DNA of 64,000 bases from CAYQUO01 sp964420835 (GCA_964420835.1 CAYQUO010000002.1:62001-126000), one strand, 5' to 3'. Shown: positions 35,301-44,625, counted from the stretch's first letter. The notes: generated by a model not told the origin, from the letters alone. Translations and numbers: made by a program.

Positions 35301-35980
35301 ACTCCCCCGAGCGCAAGGCTTTTCTTGGGGGTGTCAAGGTGATAACCCCGCTGTTGGTTGGCGTAGTCCCATTTGGGATGATCTATGGGGTTCTGGCATT
35401 GGGGGCTGGCATCCCGCCAATTGCCTCCCAGGCCATTTCATCGATCATATTCGCCGGTTCCGCCCAATTCATCCTGACCCAACTGGTGGCTGACGGCACC
35501 CCGGCATTGGTGATGGTGTTAACCATCCTCGTAGTTAACCTGCGCCATGCATTGTACAGCGCTTCCCTTGCGCCGTACATGGTGAGGTTGCCGTCCTCCT
35601 GGAAAGCCGGGCTGGCCTACCTGCTCACCGATGAGGCCTACGCTGTAACGATCTTGAATTATCAAAAGGATGAAGTAGACCACAAGCACTGGTATTTTTT
35701 AGGCGCAGGCGCGACCTTGTGGGTTTGCTGGCAGATCAGCACGGCGTTGGGGATCCTGCTGGGGGCCATCGTTCCGGCGGAATGGTCGCTTGAATTTGCC
35801 CTGCCGCTGACTTTCATAGCCATTGTGCAGCCGGCATTGAAGAGCCGGGCGGATGTAACGGCAGCCGCGGTGGCTGCGGTGACCGCTGTACTGGCTTATG
35901 GCATGCCGTACAAACTGGGGTTGATCACGGCTGCCTTTGCCGGCATCCTGGCCGGCTTGCTGGTGGAGAGGCGCAAATGA
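35297..35980 (+). CDS. azlC: AzlC family branched-chain amino acid exporter subunit
   Basis: A 227-residue polytopic protein. The family core GVVPFGMIYGVLALGAGIP is followed by SIIFAGSAQFILTQLVADG and VVNLRHALYSASLAPYM, all hallmarks of AzlC/YgaZ. With AzlD it exports branched-chain amino acids or analogues such as azaleucine. ATG 35297 overlaps the small upstream gene and its stop overlaps azlD, so the three genes are one unit. Confidence 0.93.
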   Translation: MNSPERKAFLGGVKVITPLLVGVVPFGMIYGVLALGAGIPPIASQAISSIIFAGSAQFILTQLVADGTPALVMVLTILVVNLRHALYSASLAPYMVRLPSSWKAGLAYLLTDEAYAVTILNYQKDEVDHKHWYFLGAGATLWVCWQISTALGILLGAIVPAEWSLEFALPLTFIAIVQPALKSRADVTAAAVAAVTAVLAYGMPYKLGLITAAFAGILAGLLVERRK

Positions 35981-36297
35981 ACATCTGGCTGGTGATGGCC
36001 CTGGGTGGTTTGCTTACCTATGCAGTCCGGCTTTCGTTCATTGCCCTCTATGGCCGGATGCAGGTGCCCGGACTGGTTCAGCGCGCCCTTCGTTACATTC
36101 CTCCGGCGGTGTTGTCTGCCATTATCCTGCCCGAGGTGGTGATGCAATCCGGGAGGCTTAACCTGGCGGGAGGCAACCCGCGCCTGCTGGCAGCCGTCCT
36201 TGCCGGCCTGGTCGCCTGGAAGACGAAGAGCTCTCTGCTGACCATCATCGTTGGCATGGCCGCCCTTTGGACGTTGCAGGCATTGCGGGGGGGCTGA
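35977..36297 (+). CDS. azlD: AzlD family exporter small subunit
   Basis: A 106-residue, four-helix membrane protein (MNIWLVMALGGLLTYAVRLS, then LRYIPPAVLSAIILPEVVM) matching AzlD/YgaH in length and wording. It partners with AzlC in amino-acid export. ATG 35977 overlaps the azlC stop. Confidence 0.92.
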   Translation: MNIWLVMALGGLLTYAVRLSFIALYGRMQVPGLVQRALRYIPPAVLSAIILPEVVMQSGRLNLAGGNPRLLAAVLAGLVAWKTKSSLLTIIVGMAALWTLQALRGG

Positions 36298-36419
36298 ACA
36301 AGCCCCTGTTCACCCAAATTCAATTCAGTATTAAATATAGAAACCCTGTACACCCCGGCCCCATCATGCGTAATGCCTGGCCGGTGTCATCTTTTGAGTT
36401 ATTAGTTCAGGTTTTTCCC

Positions 36420-36479
36420 TTGACAAATGAACCGGATTAGAATAATATAAGACCAGAATTATATGTGTAACAACATATA
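36420..36479 (+). promoter_or_regulatory. padR promoter with PadR-type operator
   Basis: TTGACA (36420-36425), 17-bp spacer, -10 TAATAT (36443-36448). Just downstream, TATATGT-N6-ACATATA (36460-36466 and 36473-36479) is a 7-bp-arm palindrome containing ATGT and ACAT half-sites, as in PadR operators. It would let the regulator repress its own transcript. Confidence 0.65.
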
Positions 36480-36494
36480 TAGGAGACAACCTTT

Positions 36495-37052
36495 ATGTCT
36501 TTGGAACATGCCATTCTTGGTTTTCTGAGTTACCGCTCCTTCAGCGGGTATGACCTGAAGAAGATGTTCGACAATTCGGTTAGGCATTTCTGGTATGCGG
36601 ACCAGAGCCAGATTTATCGAACACTCTCCAGGTTGGAAAAAAATGGATTGGTGGTCAGGGAAACCATCCATCAGGAGGACCGCCCCGCCCGCAAGGAATA
36701 CCAGATCCTGCCAGCCGGCAGGGAGGAGTTGCTCCGTTGGCTGCAGGGTCCGGTGAGCAGTGGTGAGGCGCACAGTGCCCCGCTGGTGCAGGTATTCTTC
36801 GCCGGCAAACTGACCGATGAGCAGGCCCTGGCAATCTTTGAACAGGGTGTGAAGGTCCTGCGTGCGGTCCTACGGCAATACGAAGCCATCCCGGCGATCA
36901 TCGCAGAGTACAAGCAAATGGTGGGCTCCGAGCGCGAGGCGTTCTTCTGGAACCTGACCCTGGAAAGCGGCCTGGCCATGGTCCATTCCCAACTGGAATG
37001 GATGGAATCGGTCATCCAGCGTTTCCGCAAACATCAGGTCCCGCAAACCTAA
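36495..37052 (+). CDS. PadR family transcriptional regulator
   Basis: A 185-residue regulator of the PadR (two-domain, AphA/PadR-s1-like) type. The N-terminal winged helix starts MSLEHAILGFLSYRSFSGYDLKK and the wing is RTLSRLEKNGLVVRETIHQ. The second half is a helical dimerisation domain (SEREAFFWNLTLESGLAMVHSQLEWM). The AGGAGAC ribosome site is 5-6 nt before ATG 36495. The membrane ferredoxin gene follows 14 bp after its stop, so it probably controls a redox operon in response to a small aromatic or toxic ligand. Confidence 0.9.
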   Translation: MSLEHAILGFLSYRSFSGYDLKKMFDNSVRHFWYADQSQIYRTLSRLEKNGLVVRETIHQEDRPARKEYQILPAGREELLRWLQGPVSSGEAHSAPLVQVFFAGKLTDEQALAIFEQGVKVLRAVLRQYEAIPAIIAEYKQMVGSEREAFFWNLTLESGLAMVHSQLEWMESVIQRFRKHQVPQT

Positions 37053-37066
37053 GGAGGGTTAGCCAT

Positions 37067-37834
37067 ATGAAAAATCAAGTCCTGAGACAGCGACTGCGCG
37101 GTGCAGCGCTCATCCTGGCCTTCCTGTTTTTCCCCATCACCATGAACTACCTTTCACCTTACATCATCCTGGATGGTGCCAGGCAGGGCATCGTCAACGG
37201 CAGCCTGGTCGCTTTCGGACTGATGTTCCTTTCCTCCCTCTTCGTCGGTAGGCTGTGGTGTGCCTGGGGCTGCCCCGCCGGCGGGCTGGGAGAGATCGCC
37301 TTTGCTATGAACTCCCGGCCGGTCCGGGGCAGGCGCCTGGACTGGATCAAGTGGCTCATCTGGGTGCCGTGGATCGGGCTGATCGCCTGGCTGGCCATCT
37401 CGGCCGGCGGCTACCGGCAGGTTAACCTGGCGCTGGATACTGTCGGCGGAATTTCGGTCGCCGGTGATGCAGAACGGCCGGTCATCGCCGCCTACGCAAT
37501 TTATTACATTGTCATTGGCCTTTTCCTGCTGCTCTCGATCCTCTTTGGCCGCCGGGCCGGCTGTCACAGCATCTGCTGGATGGCCCCCTTCATGATCCTG
37601 GGGCGCCGGTTGCGTAACCTGGCGGGCTGGCCTTCGCTTCGCCTGCGGGCCAGCTCAGCAGCCTGCACGGACTGCAGACTGTGCAATGTTCACTGCCCCA
37701 TGAGCCTTGATGTGAACGGGATGGTCCGGTTGGAGATGATGGAAAACAATGAGTGCATCCTGTGCGGAAACTGCGTGGACCATTGCCCGACGAAGGCCAT
37801 CCGCTATTCCTTCAGCGGCGGAAGATCTGCCTGA
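37067..37834 (+). CDS. 4Fe-4S membrane protein, NapH/NosR-C-like
   Basis: A 255-residue polytopic protein with about four to five helices and an aromatic Cys motif LWCAWGCPAGG typical of the NapH/NosR/RdxA group that moves electrons across or within the membrane. The C-terminal domain carries two [4Fe-4S] sites: CTDCRLCNVHCP and CILCGNCVDHCP. AAGGAGG precedes ATG 37067. Its gene is followed 12 bp later by the double flavodoxin-fold gene, suggesting quinol or ferredoxin to flavin electron flow. It lacks the periplasmic FMN domain of NosR. Confidence 0.85.
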   Translation: MKNQVLRQRLRGAALILAFLFFPITMNYLSPYIILDGARQGIVNGSLVAFGLMFLSSLFVGRLWCAWGCPAGGLGEIAFAMNSRPVRGRRLDWIKWLIWVPWIGLIAWLAISAGGYRQVNLALDTVGGISVAGDAERPVIAAYAIYYIVIGLFLLLSILFGRRAGCHSICWMAPFMILGRRLRNLAGWPSLRLRASSAACTDCRLCNVHCPMSLDVNGMVRLEMMENNECILCGNCVDHCPTKAIRYSFSGGRSA

Positions 37835-37845
37835 GAAAGGAATCC

Positions 37846-39132
37846 ATGAATTTCCTCATTCTTAACGGTAATCCCGATGGCGGCAGGGACAGCCTTGACC
37901 TATACCTGGCAGCTCTTATTGCCCGGCTCGAACAGGGCGGCAACAAGTGCAAATTGCTCAACCTGCGCGAAATGAATCTGCGCTACTGCACTGGCTGCTT
38001 TGGCTGCTGGGTAAAAACACCGGGCAGGTGCCATGTACAGGACGGCTCCGAGATTGTATGCCGCGAGATGCTGCAAAATGACCTGGTGATTTGGGCGTCG
38101 CCGATGAAGATGGGGTTCCCAGGCGAACTAATAAAGCGCAGCATAGACAAATCCATCCCGCTGATCCACCCCTATTTCGAAGTGGTTCACGGTGAAGCCC
38201 ACCACCGTGCCCGCTATGAGCGTTATCCCCTCCTTGGCCTGCTGCTTGAGAAGGAAGATGACACGGACGAGGAAGACCTGCGTCTGGTGCAAAACATCTT
38301 CAGCCGGGCGGCGCTGAACCTGAAGAGCCGCCTGGCCTTTTGTATGACCTGCGACCAGCCGGTCGATGAAGTTGCCTCCGTTGTAATCAATTCACCTGCC
38401 ACCAGCGATGTCCTGCCGACACACCCGAGCCCCACTTCGGGCTGCCAGGTGGATCCACCACGCCGGCTGACCCTGTTCAACGGCTCGCCGCGAGGCCGTA
38501 AGGGGAACACTCCCGTGCTCCTTGAGCAGTTCGCCACCGGCTTCTGCTCCATTCCCGGTCGAAGCGCTGAGATCTACCACCTGATCGCCCTGAGGCAGTT
38601 GGCGGAGCGGGTGCAGGACTTTGCCAATGCAGAATGCGCCTGGATCGGTTTTCCGCTCTATGCCGATGCCATGCCGGCCAGCGTCAAGGCTTTCTTTGAG
38701 GCTTTGCAGCCACTGGCCGGTCGGCCTGGGAACCCTCCGGTTGGTTTCCTGGTGCAGTCCGGGTTCCCGGAATCCGTACATTCACGCCATGTGGAGCAAT
38801 ACCTGGAAAGGCTGGCTGGAAGGCTGGGATCCCCTTACCTGGGGACCATCCTCAAGGGCGGTTGCGAAGGGACCCGCCTGATGCCCGAGAAGATGAACAA
38901 AAGGTTATTCAGGGCCCTTCAGCAGCTCGGCCGCGGGCTGGCGAACCATGGCCGGTTGGAACCCGGTTTGCTGGCACAGGTTGCCAGACCGGAATACTGC
39001 CCGTCCATCCTGGTGCCCGTATTCAAATTGCTGATCCGCACCTCCATTTTTTCGTTCTACTGGGATCGGAAGTTGAAGCAGAATGGCGCCTATGAAAAGC
39101 GTTTTGACAGGCCTTATGGGACCCCGGGCTGA
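37846..39132 (+). CDS. Fused double flavodoxin-like NAD(P)H-dependent FMN reductase
   Basis: A 428-residue protein built of two flavodoxin folds in tandem. Domain 1, about residues 1-185, begins MNFLILNGNPDGGRDS and has a Cys-rich loop YCTGCFGCW characteristic of iron-sulfur flavoproteins and NADPH-dependent FMN reductases, then WASPMKMGFPGELIKR. Domain 2 begins RRLTLFNGSPRGRKGNTPVLL and continues IGFPLYADAMPASVKAFFE without the Cys loop. A Cys pair in FCMTCDQPV lies between. AAAGGAA precedes ATG 37846. Fusion of two such domains is unusual. It is the last gene of the PadR unit. Confidence 0.78.
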   Translation: MNFLILNGNPDGGRDSLDLYLAALIARLEQGGNKCKLLNLREMNLRYCTGCFGCWVKTPGRCHVQDGSEIVCREMLQNDLVIWASPMKMGFPGELIKRSIDKSIPLIHPYFEVVHGEAHHRARYERYPLLGLLLEKEDDTDEEDLRLVQNIFSRAALNLKSRLAFCMTCDQPVDEVASVVINSPATSDVLPTHPSPTSGCQVDPPRRLTLFNGSPRGRKGNTPVLLEQFATGFCSIPGRSAEIYHLIALRQLAERVQDFANAECAWIGFPLYADAMPASVKAFFEALQPLAGRPGNPPVGFLVQSGFPESVHSRHVEQYLERLAGRLGSPYLGTILKGGCEGTRLMPEKMNKRLFRALQQLGRGLANHGRLEPGLLAQVARPEYCPSILVPVFKLLIRTSIFSFYWDRKLKQNGAYEKRFDRPYGTPG

Positions 39133-39177
39133 AACCATGGCCGGGGATATCAACAATGCCGGGCTAGATGGCACAGG

Positions 39178-40134
39178 TTAGGGGATCGTGGTAAAGCTGG
39201 ACTGGTGGACCCAGATCTGCGGCCAGGAGCATACATTCTGAACCAGCCCGCCGATGGTCAGGTAATAAGTATGGTTGTTGTCCAGGGGATCTGTGGGGAT
39301 GACGGTTACCAGGTCGTTGGTGAAGAGATTGTCTGCGATCGTCATGGAGGCTCCGACGGTGTCGGCTGGCTGGCAGGTGACATCTGCAGCCCGGCAGAGA
39401 ATAATATGATAGTTGCTGTAGGTCAGGGAGGAAGGCAGCATGGCCTGGTTAAACTGGACAAGTATGTTCAGGTTGACAGGAACATCCAGGCTGCCATCCG
39501 CCGGGGAGACACTGGTTAAATAGCCTGTTCCGGGGATTGGGTTGGAACAATCTGTCGGTGTGCTGGTGGGAACAGGAGGTGGGGTTGGGGGTGGGGGCGG
39601 TTCCTCTGGTTCCTCCGGCTCACTGGGGACGGCAGTGGCTGGCGGCGGGAGGATGATTACGGTTGTCGGCACCATGCTGGTGGGCGCCGGGGATGGTTCG
39701 GTTGAAACAACCGGCGGAATTGTAACTGCCGGTTCGGATGGTATTACGGCCGGGTTGGGAAGGGCAACGACCCCACCGGGTACGGACGGAGTTGCAACTG
39801 GCACCGGGGCATCGATCTGGGCAAGCACGGCCATAACCCGCTCTTCTATGTCCTGTGCCTTCGGGTCCAGGTCACGGAGGATATCCGCCAGGATGGACAG
39901 GTTAACCCCGGAGATTGTTGATGGGCGTGGGTCGGCACTGTAGTCCGCCTGAGCCACGGAGTGAAGGTTGAAGGGAATTTGGGTAAAAGTCCTGCCGGCA
40001 AGCAACCAGTGCGGCGTTATAAGCCCAAGAAAGCCACAAAGAAACAGGATGGCAAGCATGAGCAGAACAAGAGGCCATATCCAGCCCCTGTCACGATCTC
40101 CTCCTCCGATTTCCGGTTTGACGGAAAGGCTCAA
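39178..40134 (-). CDS. Membrane-anchored protein with Ig-like (Big_5) domain
   Basis: A 318-residue protein: a cytoplasmic N-tail, one helix (WIWPLVLLMLAILFLCGFLG), an external segment of about 80 residues, a Pro/Val-rich low-complexity linker at about 115-195, and a C-terminal bacterial Ig-like domain (SPADGSLDVPVNLNILVQFN, then YYLTIGGLV). It has four cysteines in the last domain. Its start overlaps the stop of the HD-GYP sensor gene by ATGA, so the two are co-expressed and may form a surface/sensor pair. Confidence 0.75.
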   Translation of the reverse strand: MSLSVKPEIGGGDRDRGWIWPLVLLMLAILFLCGFLGLITPHWLLAGRTFTQIPFNLHSVAQADYSADPRPSTISGVNLSILADILRDLDPKAQDIEERVMAVLAQIDAPVPVATPSVPGGVVALPNPAVIPSEPAVTIPPVVSTEPSPAPTSMVPTTVIILPPPATAVPSEPEEPEEPPPPPTPPPVPTSTPTDCSNPIPGTGYLTSVSPADGSLDVPVNLNILVQFNQAMLPSSLTYSNYHIILCRAADVTCQPADTVGASMTIADNLFTNDLVTVIPTDPLDNNHTYYLTIGGLVQNVCSWPQIWVHQSSFTTIP

Positions 40135-41867
40135 ATCTCTCCCTTCTCGTAAAGATCCATGAATACTTGCAGCACCTGCGGGTCAAAATGCGTACCCGAT
40201 TCGCTTCGGATGCTTTCCATGGCTTCCTGCTCCGATATTGCCTTTCGGTAGGACCTTTCCGATCTGAGCGCATCCCAAACATCGGCCACGGCGAAGATCC
40301 TGGCCACCAGTGGGATCTCTTCGCCTTTCAACCCGCGTGGATAACCGCTACCATCCCACCATTCGTGGTGGCAGAATGGGATCTCAAGGGCGGGCTCGAG
40401 GTACTCGATCCCTTTCAGCATGTTGTAGGCATACAGGGGATGGAGCTGCATGATCTTCTGCTCCTCGTCCGTCAATTTGCCCTTCTTTTTAAGGATGGCA
40501 TCAGGAACCCCCATCTTTCCGATATCGTGCAGCAGGGCACCGCGCTTCACCTGGATCAGGTATCCCTCGGATAACCCCATTGCCCGGGCGATCTTTAAGG
40601 TTAGATCGGTGACGCGGAGGGTATGTCCTTCGGTGTCCTGGTCCCGCAACTCAAGTGCCTTTGACCAGCCTTCCAGGGTACTGTCGTAGGAATTGATCAG
40701 GCTTTCTGATGACAGGCGTAGTTTCTCGACCATCAAATTAAAGGATTTCATTAAGGTGGAGAGCTCATCCCGGGTGGTTGGCTGAAGGCGGACATCCAGG
40801 TCTCCTGAGGCGATTTGTTGTGAAGCCCAAACCAGTTTGCGGATTGGATCGGTGATGAGCCCTGAAAGCACAATGCCGACGAGGACGACCACGAGCAACG
40901 CTAAAACCCCCAAAGTGGATGCCTGTGCCCGGGTGAGGCGGGTGGCATTGATCAGGAAAGACCGGGTCAATGCCGTACCCAAAATGCCCAGGTCCTGGTC
41001 GCCCCGGCCTTCCCAGGGGCCAAGGATCTCTTCGTAATGAATCTGGCGGACCTCGACCTCCCTGTTGTAATCGCGCGATGCACTGCTGTGATCCTGGTTT
41101 TCGAGAATTTCATAAACACGGGTGATCGGCAGCCCCTGTGGATCCACGAAGGTGCTTGCCAGGACCCTGCCATTGATGTCGTACAGGCTGACCTGGGCCA
41201 GCGTTTCTTCTCGAAGTTTCTGGACCAGCTTTTCCAAGGTGGTACCAACCATCACCACCCCGACCATTTTCCTCGACGCATCGAATACAGGGCCGGCAAC
41301 ATAAAAGGTACTGCCCATCTCCGATCGGATCACCCCTGAAAACTTGTCACCCAGCCTGTCACTGGAGTGATCCAGCACTTTCCGGATGAATTCGGCGTTT
41401 GTATCCACCTGGTTGCCCCGGGAAAATTCGTATTCTTCGATCCTGCCCCCTTTGCGATGATGGACGGAAAGGAAATAGATGCCAGCAGGGTCAAGGAACT
41501 CGACGGCTTCCTCCTGGTTGTTTACGATGACACCAAAGGTCAGTTCCTGCAGGGCTTCGGAATCTGCGTTAAGCATCGCCTCGCTGATGCCTTTTGTGTT
41601 GGCCAGCAGCCGAAGTGTTTCCAGCAGGCGGTTTTCCTCGGCCACCATTCCTTCAGAAGCCAGTTTGCCCGATTCCACCAACTGGTTGATGAAGCGGGCC
41701 TCTACAGTATCATAAATAATCCGCGTAGCAATGTAGGCCGTTGCCCCGATCAGGAGAAGGGCAAGAAAAAAATATGGAAGCGTGATCTTGGTACGCAGGG
41801 TAAAGGGAAGCAGGATGGTATTTAGCCATTTAGTCGCCTTCGATGCCTCTCTGACCTCTCCTTCCAT
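40131..41867 (-). CDS. dCache-HAMP-HD-GYP sensor, probable c-di-GMP phosphodiesterase
   Basis: A 578-residue membrane protein. The helix near residue 30 leads to a large dCache-type extracytoplasmic domain (about 60-310), a second helix (LGVLALLVVVLVGIVLSGLI), HAMP, then HD-GYP. The catalytic signature is ALLHDIGKMGVPD (HD) and CHHEWWDGSGYPRGLKGEEI (HHE-GYP). Such enzymes degrade cyclic-di-GMP. ATG 41867 is chosen because GGGAGG lies 7-8 nt upstream; the frame extends to 41924. It is followed by the overlapping Ig-like gene. Confidence 0.88.
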   Translation of the reverse strand: MEGEVREASKATKWLNTILLPFTLRTKITLPYFFLALLLIGATAYIATRIIYDTVEARFINQLVESGKLASEGMVAEENRLLETLRLLANTKGISEAMLNADSEALQELTFGVIVNNQEEAVEFLDPAGIYFLSVHHRKGGRIEEYEFSRGNQVDTNAEFIRKVLDHSSDRLGDKFSGVIRSEMGSTFYVAGPVFDASRKMVGVVMVGTTLEKLVQKLREETLAQVSLYDINGRVLASTFVDPQGLPITRVYEILENQDHSSASRDYNREVEVRQIHYEEILGPWEGRGDQDLGILGTALTRSFLINATRLTRAQASTLGVLALLVVVLVGIVLSGLITDPIRKLVWASQQIASGDLDVRLQPTTRDELSTLMKSFNLMVEKLRLSSESLINSYDSTLEGWSKALELRDQDTEGHTLRVTDLTLKIARAMGLSEGYLIQVKRGALLHDIGKMGVPDAILKKKGKLTDEEQKIMQLHPLYAYNMLKGIEYLEPALEIPFCHHEWWDGSGYPRGLKGEEIPLVARIFAVADVWDALRSERSYRKAISEQEAMESIRSESGTHFDPQVLQVFMDLYEKGEI

Positions 41868-42209
41868 GTGATAACCTCCCGGTCGCGCTATCTTGTGGCT
41901 AGTGTACAGCCTGATGAATTTCACCCTGTTGAGATATTAATCGTAAACCACACCGAATGCAAGGGATTTTCATCCTTAAATCCGTTAACCCAGCGGAATG
42001 GAACTCCTGCCCTCAAACGCTATTGTTCCTACGGGTTTTGGTAAGTGTCCATCTGTACAAACCATACCATTAAAAGTTGGATGTGTTCTTCTTCTGTCAC
42101 TGCCAATTGATTATAACTGCCATGCGGAAACAATACGGATGATTTGCAGCCCCATGTGGTCGCCTGGGCTTGCCTTTCCCACCAGCCTGGAGGATAATAT
42201 TAACGAAGC

Positions 42210-43235
42210 ATGGAGAACACAATCGACACCAACCTGCCGTTGATCGACCTGCACCGCCACTTGGATGGCAATATCCGTCTGCAGACGATCCTGGAATTGG
42301 GCTTGAAACATAACCTTCCCCTGCCGGCGCATGACCTGGAAGGCCTGCGGCCACACGTTCAGATGAACGAAGCGGTGCCGGGGGTAATGGCCTTTATCGA
42401 GAAGTTCAAATGGATGGTGGGCGTGCTGGCGGATGTGGAAGCCTGCCGGCAGGTGGCTTATGAAAATGTTGAAGACGCCTTTGGCGAAGGCATTAATTAC
42501 ATTGAACTGCGTTTCAGCCCGCTGTTCATGGCCGAGGCTCATCAGCTTGATCTGGTGGAGGTGGTGGAGGCGGTTGCAGATGGTGTGAATGCCGGACAGC
42601 GCGATTTTGGCGTGCGCACCAACCTGATCGGAATCCTCAGCCGTACTTATGGCCTGGAAATGGCCCTCAAAGAACTGGATGCGCTGCTTCTCTGCAGGGA
42701 CCTGATCTGTGGCTTGGACCTGGCCGGGGACGAGGCCAACTTTCCGGCAGAGTTGTTCATTCCCCATTTCCATAAGGCTCACGACGCAGGCTGGCATTTT
42801 ACAGTTCACGCAGGGGAATCGTCCGGGCCGGAGAGCATCTGGAGCGCACTAAAGCAACTGGGCGCAGAGCGTATAGGCCACGGGGTGTCAGCCATTCAGG
42901 ATCCGGTATTGATGGATTACCTGCGCGATGAACAGATCGGCATTGAATCCAACCTGACCAGCAACGTGCAAACGCGAACTGTGCCGGACTATGCCAGCCA
43001 TCCCCTGCGCCGCTTCCTGGAACACGGCATCCTGGCCACCATCAACTCCGACGATCCCGGCATTAGTGGGATTAACCTGGCTTACGAATACACGGTGGCT
43101 GCACCTGCTGCCGGCCTGAGCCGGCAGCAGATCCAACAGGCGCAGCGTAATGCACTGGAGGTTGCTTTCCTTTCGGATGAAGAAAAACGGGCACTCGTGG
43201 CGGGGATCCATCCGGAAGAACCACTTGAAGAGTAG
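42210..43235 (+). CDS. add: Adenosine deaminase
   Basis: A 341-residue amidohydrolase that converts adenosine (and deoxyadenosine) to inosine. Zinc ligands and catalytic residues are visible: LIDLHRHLDGNI, WHFTVHAGESSGPESI with the catalytic Glu, ERIGHGVSAI, and ATINSDDPGISG. SNLTSNVQT is the typical penultimate motif. It appears to be a single gene on purine salvage. It converges with the WD40 lipoprotein gene after 178 bp, where no convincing terminator is seen. Confidence 0.93.
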   Translation: MENTIDTNLPLIDLHRHLDGNIRLQTILELGLKHNLPLPAHDLEGLRPHVQMNEAVPGVMAFIEKFKWMVGVLADVEACRQVAYENVEDAFGEGINYIELRFSPLFMAEAHQLDLVEVVEAVADGVNAGQRDFGVRTNLIGILSRTYGLEMALKELDALLLCRDLICGLDLAGDEANFPAELFIPHFHKAHDAGWHFTVHAGESSGPESIWSALKQLGAERIGHGVSAIQDPVLMDYLRDEQIGIESNLTSNVQTRTVPDYASHPLRRFLEHGILATINSDDPGISGINLAYEYTVAAPAAGLSRQQIQQAQRNALEVAFLSDEEKRALVAGIHPEEPLEE

Positions 43236-43413
43236 CACCTTCCGGCCAGAGCAGGGATGCTTATAGGCGCCCTGTTCGGTCTGTATAATTATTCAGCAAT
43301 ATTCCAACCGGTTATTGGATCTATTGCTTCATGGCCGCCAATTTCCCTCCATGAGGGTTGGCATGGCAACATGACGGTCTTCCTTTGTAATTCTCGTGAA
43401 CGTTGAACTGCAT

Positions 43414-44526
43414 TCAACTGCCTGGGGGCAGAACCCATAAAAGGATCCTGCCATCCTGGCCGGCAGTGGCAAGCCAGCGGCCATTGGGAGAAAAATCCAG
43501 GCTGACCACGTAATCATCATGGCCGGAAAGGAAGCCCAACGGAGTGCCCTCCGGCATGCCCCACAACCCGATGGTTCCATCATTGGAAGCAGATGCCAGT
43601 ACGCTGCCATCAGGTGAGAAAGCCACCTGGTTCACATGGCCCGTATGACCTGCCAGGGTGGCCAGGCGAAGTCCGGTGGCGCTGTCATAAAGCCAGACAT
43701 AGGGGTTTTCAGCGCCAATGGCGATCAGGCTGCCATCCGGTGAATAGCGGACACTGCGTGTCCACTCCGGGAAGAGCGTTAGATCCTTCAGCCAGCGCCC
43801 GCTGGCACTTTCCCAGATGCGGATATCCCCATAGCCGGAACCGGTTAACAGGTGAGAGCCGTCCGGGGAATGGTCAATGCTCTGAACATAACCCCACATG
43901 CCGATCATGCTCATGACCTTTGCCCCATCCAGGAGCCGCCAGACACGTACCGTCTGATCATAGGACCCGGATGCCAGGAGCAGGCCATCCGGCGAGAAGG
44001 ACAGGCTGCTGACGTTATTGATATGCCCCCGGAAGGTGCCGGCCGGGACCCCGGTTGCCGGGTGAAAAAGATGCACCTTCCGGTCACCGCAGGCAACTGC
44101 CAGCAGGCTGCCGTCAGGAGAGAAGGCGATATCATGGATGTAACCGTCAATATCCCCTTTGATACTGCGAACCAGTGATCCGTCCATTGTGCTCCAAAGG
44201 CGCACTTCGCGCTCGATTCCCGCATCGGCCAACAGGCTGCCATCGGGGGAAAACACGATTCGGTTGCTGTAGGATCTCCAAGTGTGAGCAACCATCAGGC
44301 GGGATGCATTGGCAGCCGTGATGGGCGCCCCGGCTGGAAGGGGAGGCGGCGGAGGTTCGGCTGTCAGGACCGGTGTTGGAGATGCTTGGAGGGTGGCAGT
44401 GGAAAAAGAAATACTCTCAGGAGGGGGAACAATTGTTGCTGCAGGCATTGCCGTTGCTGTGGTACAACCACCCAGCAAAGTGAAAGCTAGGGAGATGGAC
44501 AGAAGACGATTGCGAATGCCAGACAT
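43414..44526 (-). CDS. WD40-repeat lipoprotein (seven-bladed propeller)
   Basis: A 370-residue exported protein. The signal peptide ends in LLGGC (lipobox), followed by a Pro/Ala linker to about residue 80. Seven WD40 repeats then occur, each with an FSPDG-like start and ending in a W/F-containing strand: REVRLWS, RKVHLFH, QTVRVWR, GDIRIWE, PYVWLYD, GTIGLWG and GRILLWV. Seven repeats make a complete propeller. Function is probably a surface protein-interaction scaffold. It is monocistronic and divergent from the PLP enzyme. Confidence 0.87.
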   Translation of the reverse strand: MSGIRNRLLSISLAFTLLGGCTTATAMPAATIVPPPESISFSTATLQASPTPVLTAEPPPPPLPAGAPITAANASRLMVAHTWRSYSNRIVFSPDGSLLADAGIEREVRLWSTMDGSLVRSIKGDIDGYIHDIAFSPDGSLLAVACGDRKVHLFHPATGVPAGTFRGHINNVSSLSFSPDGLLLASGSYDQTVRVWRLLDGAKVMSMIGMWGYVQSIDHSPDGSHLLTGSGYGDIRIWESASGRWLKDLTLFPEWTRSVRYSPDGSLIAIGAENPYVWLYDSATGLRLATLAGHTGHVNQVAFSPDGSVLASASNDGTIGLWGMPEGTPLGFLSGHDDYVVSLDFSPNGRWLATAGQDGRILLWVLPPGS

Positions 44527-44625
44527 AACGGCTTCATTTTAATCCAGTTTGGGTCGGCAAGGCAGAACACAGGGTCAGACAACTGATAAAATAATGTGGA
44601 GAAAATCAACCATTCAGGAGCAGCC

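Noticed and set aside
43281..43290. TATAAT at about 43283
   Set aside because: It lies between convergent genes with no downstream gene on that strand and no -35.
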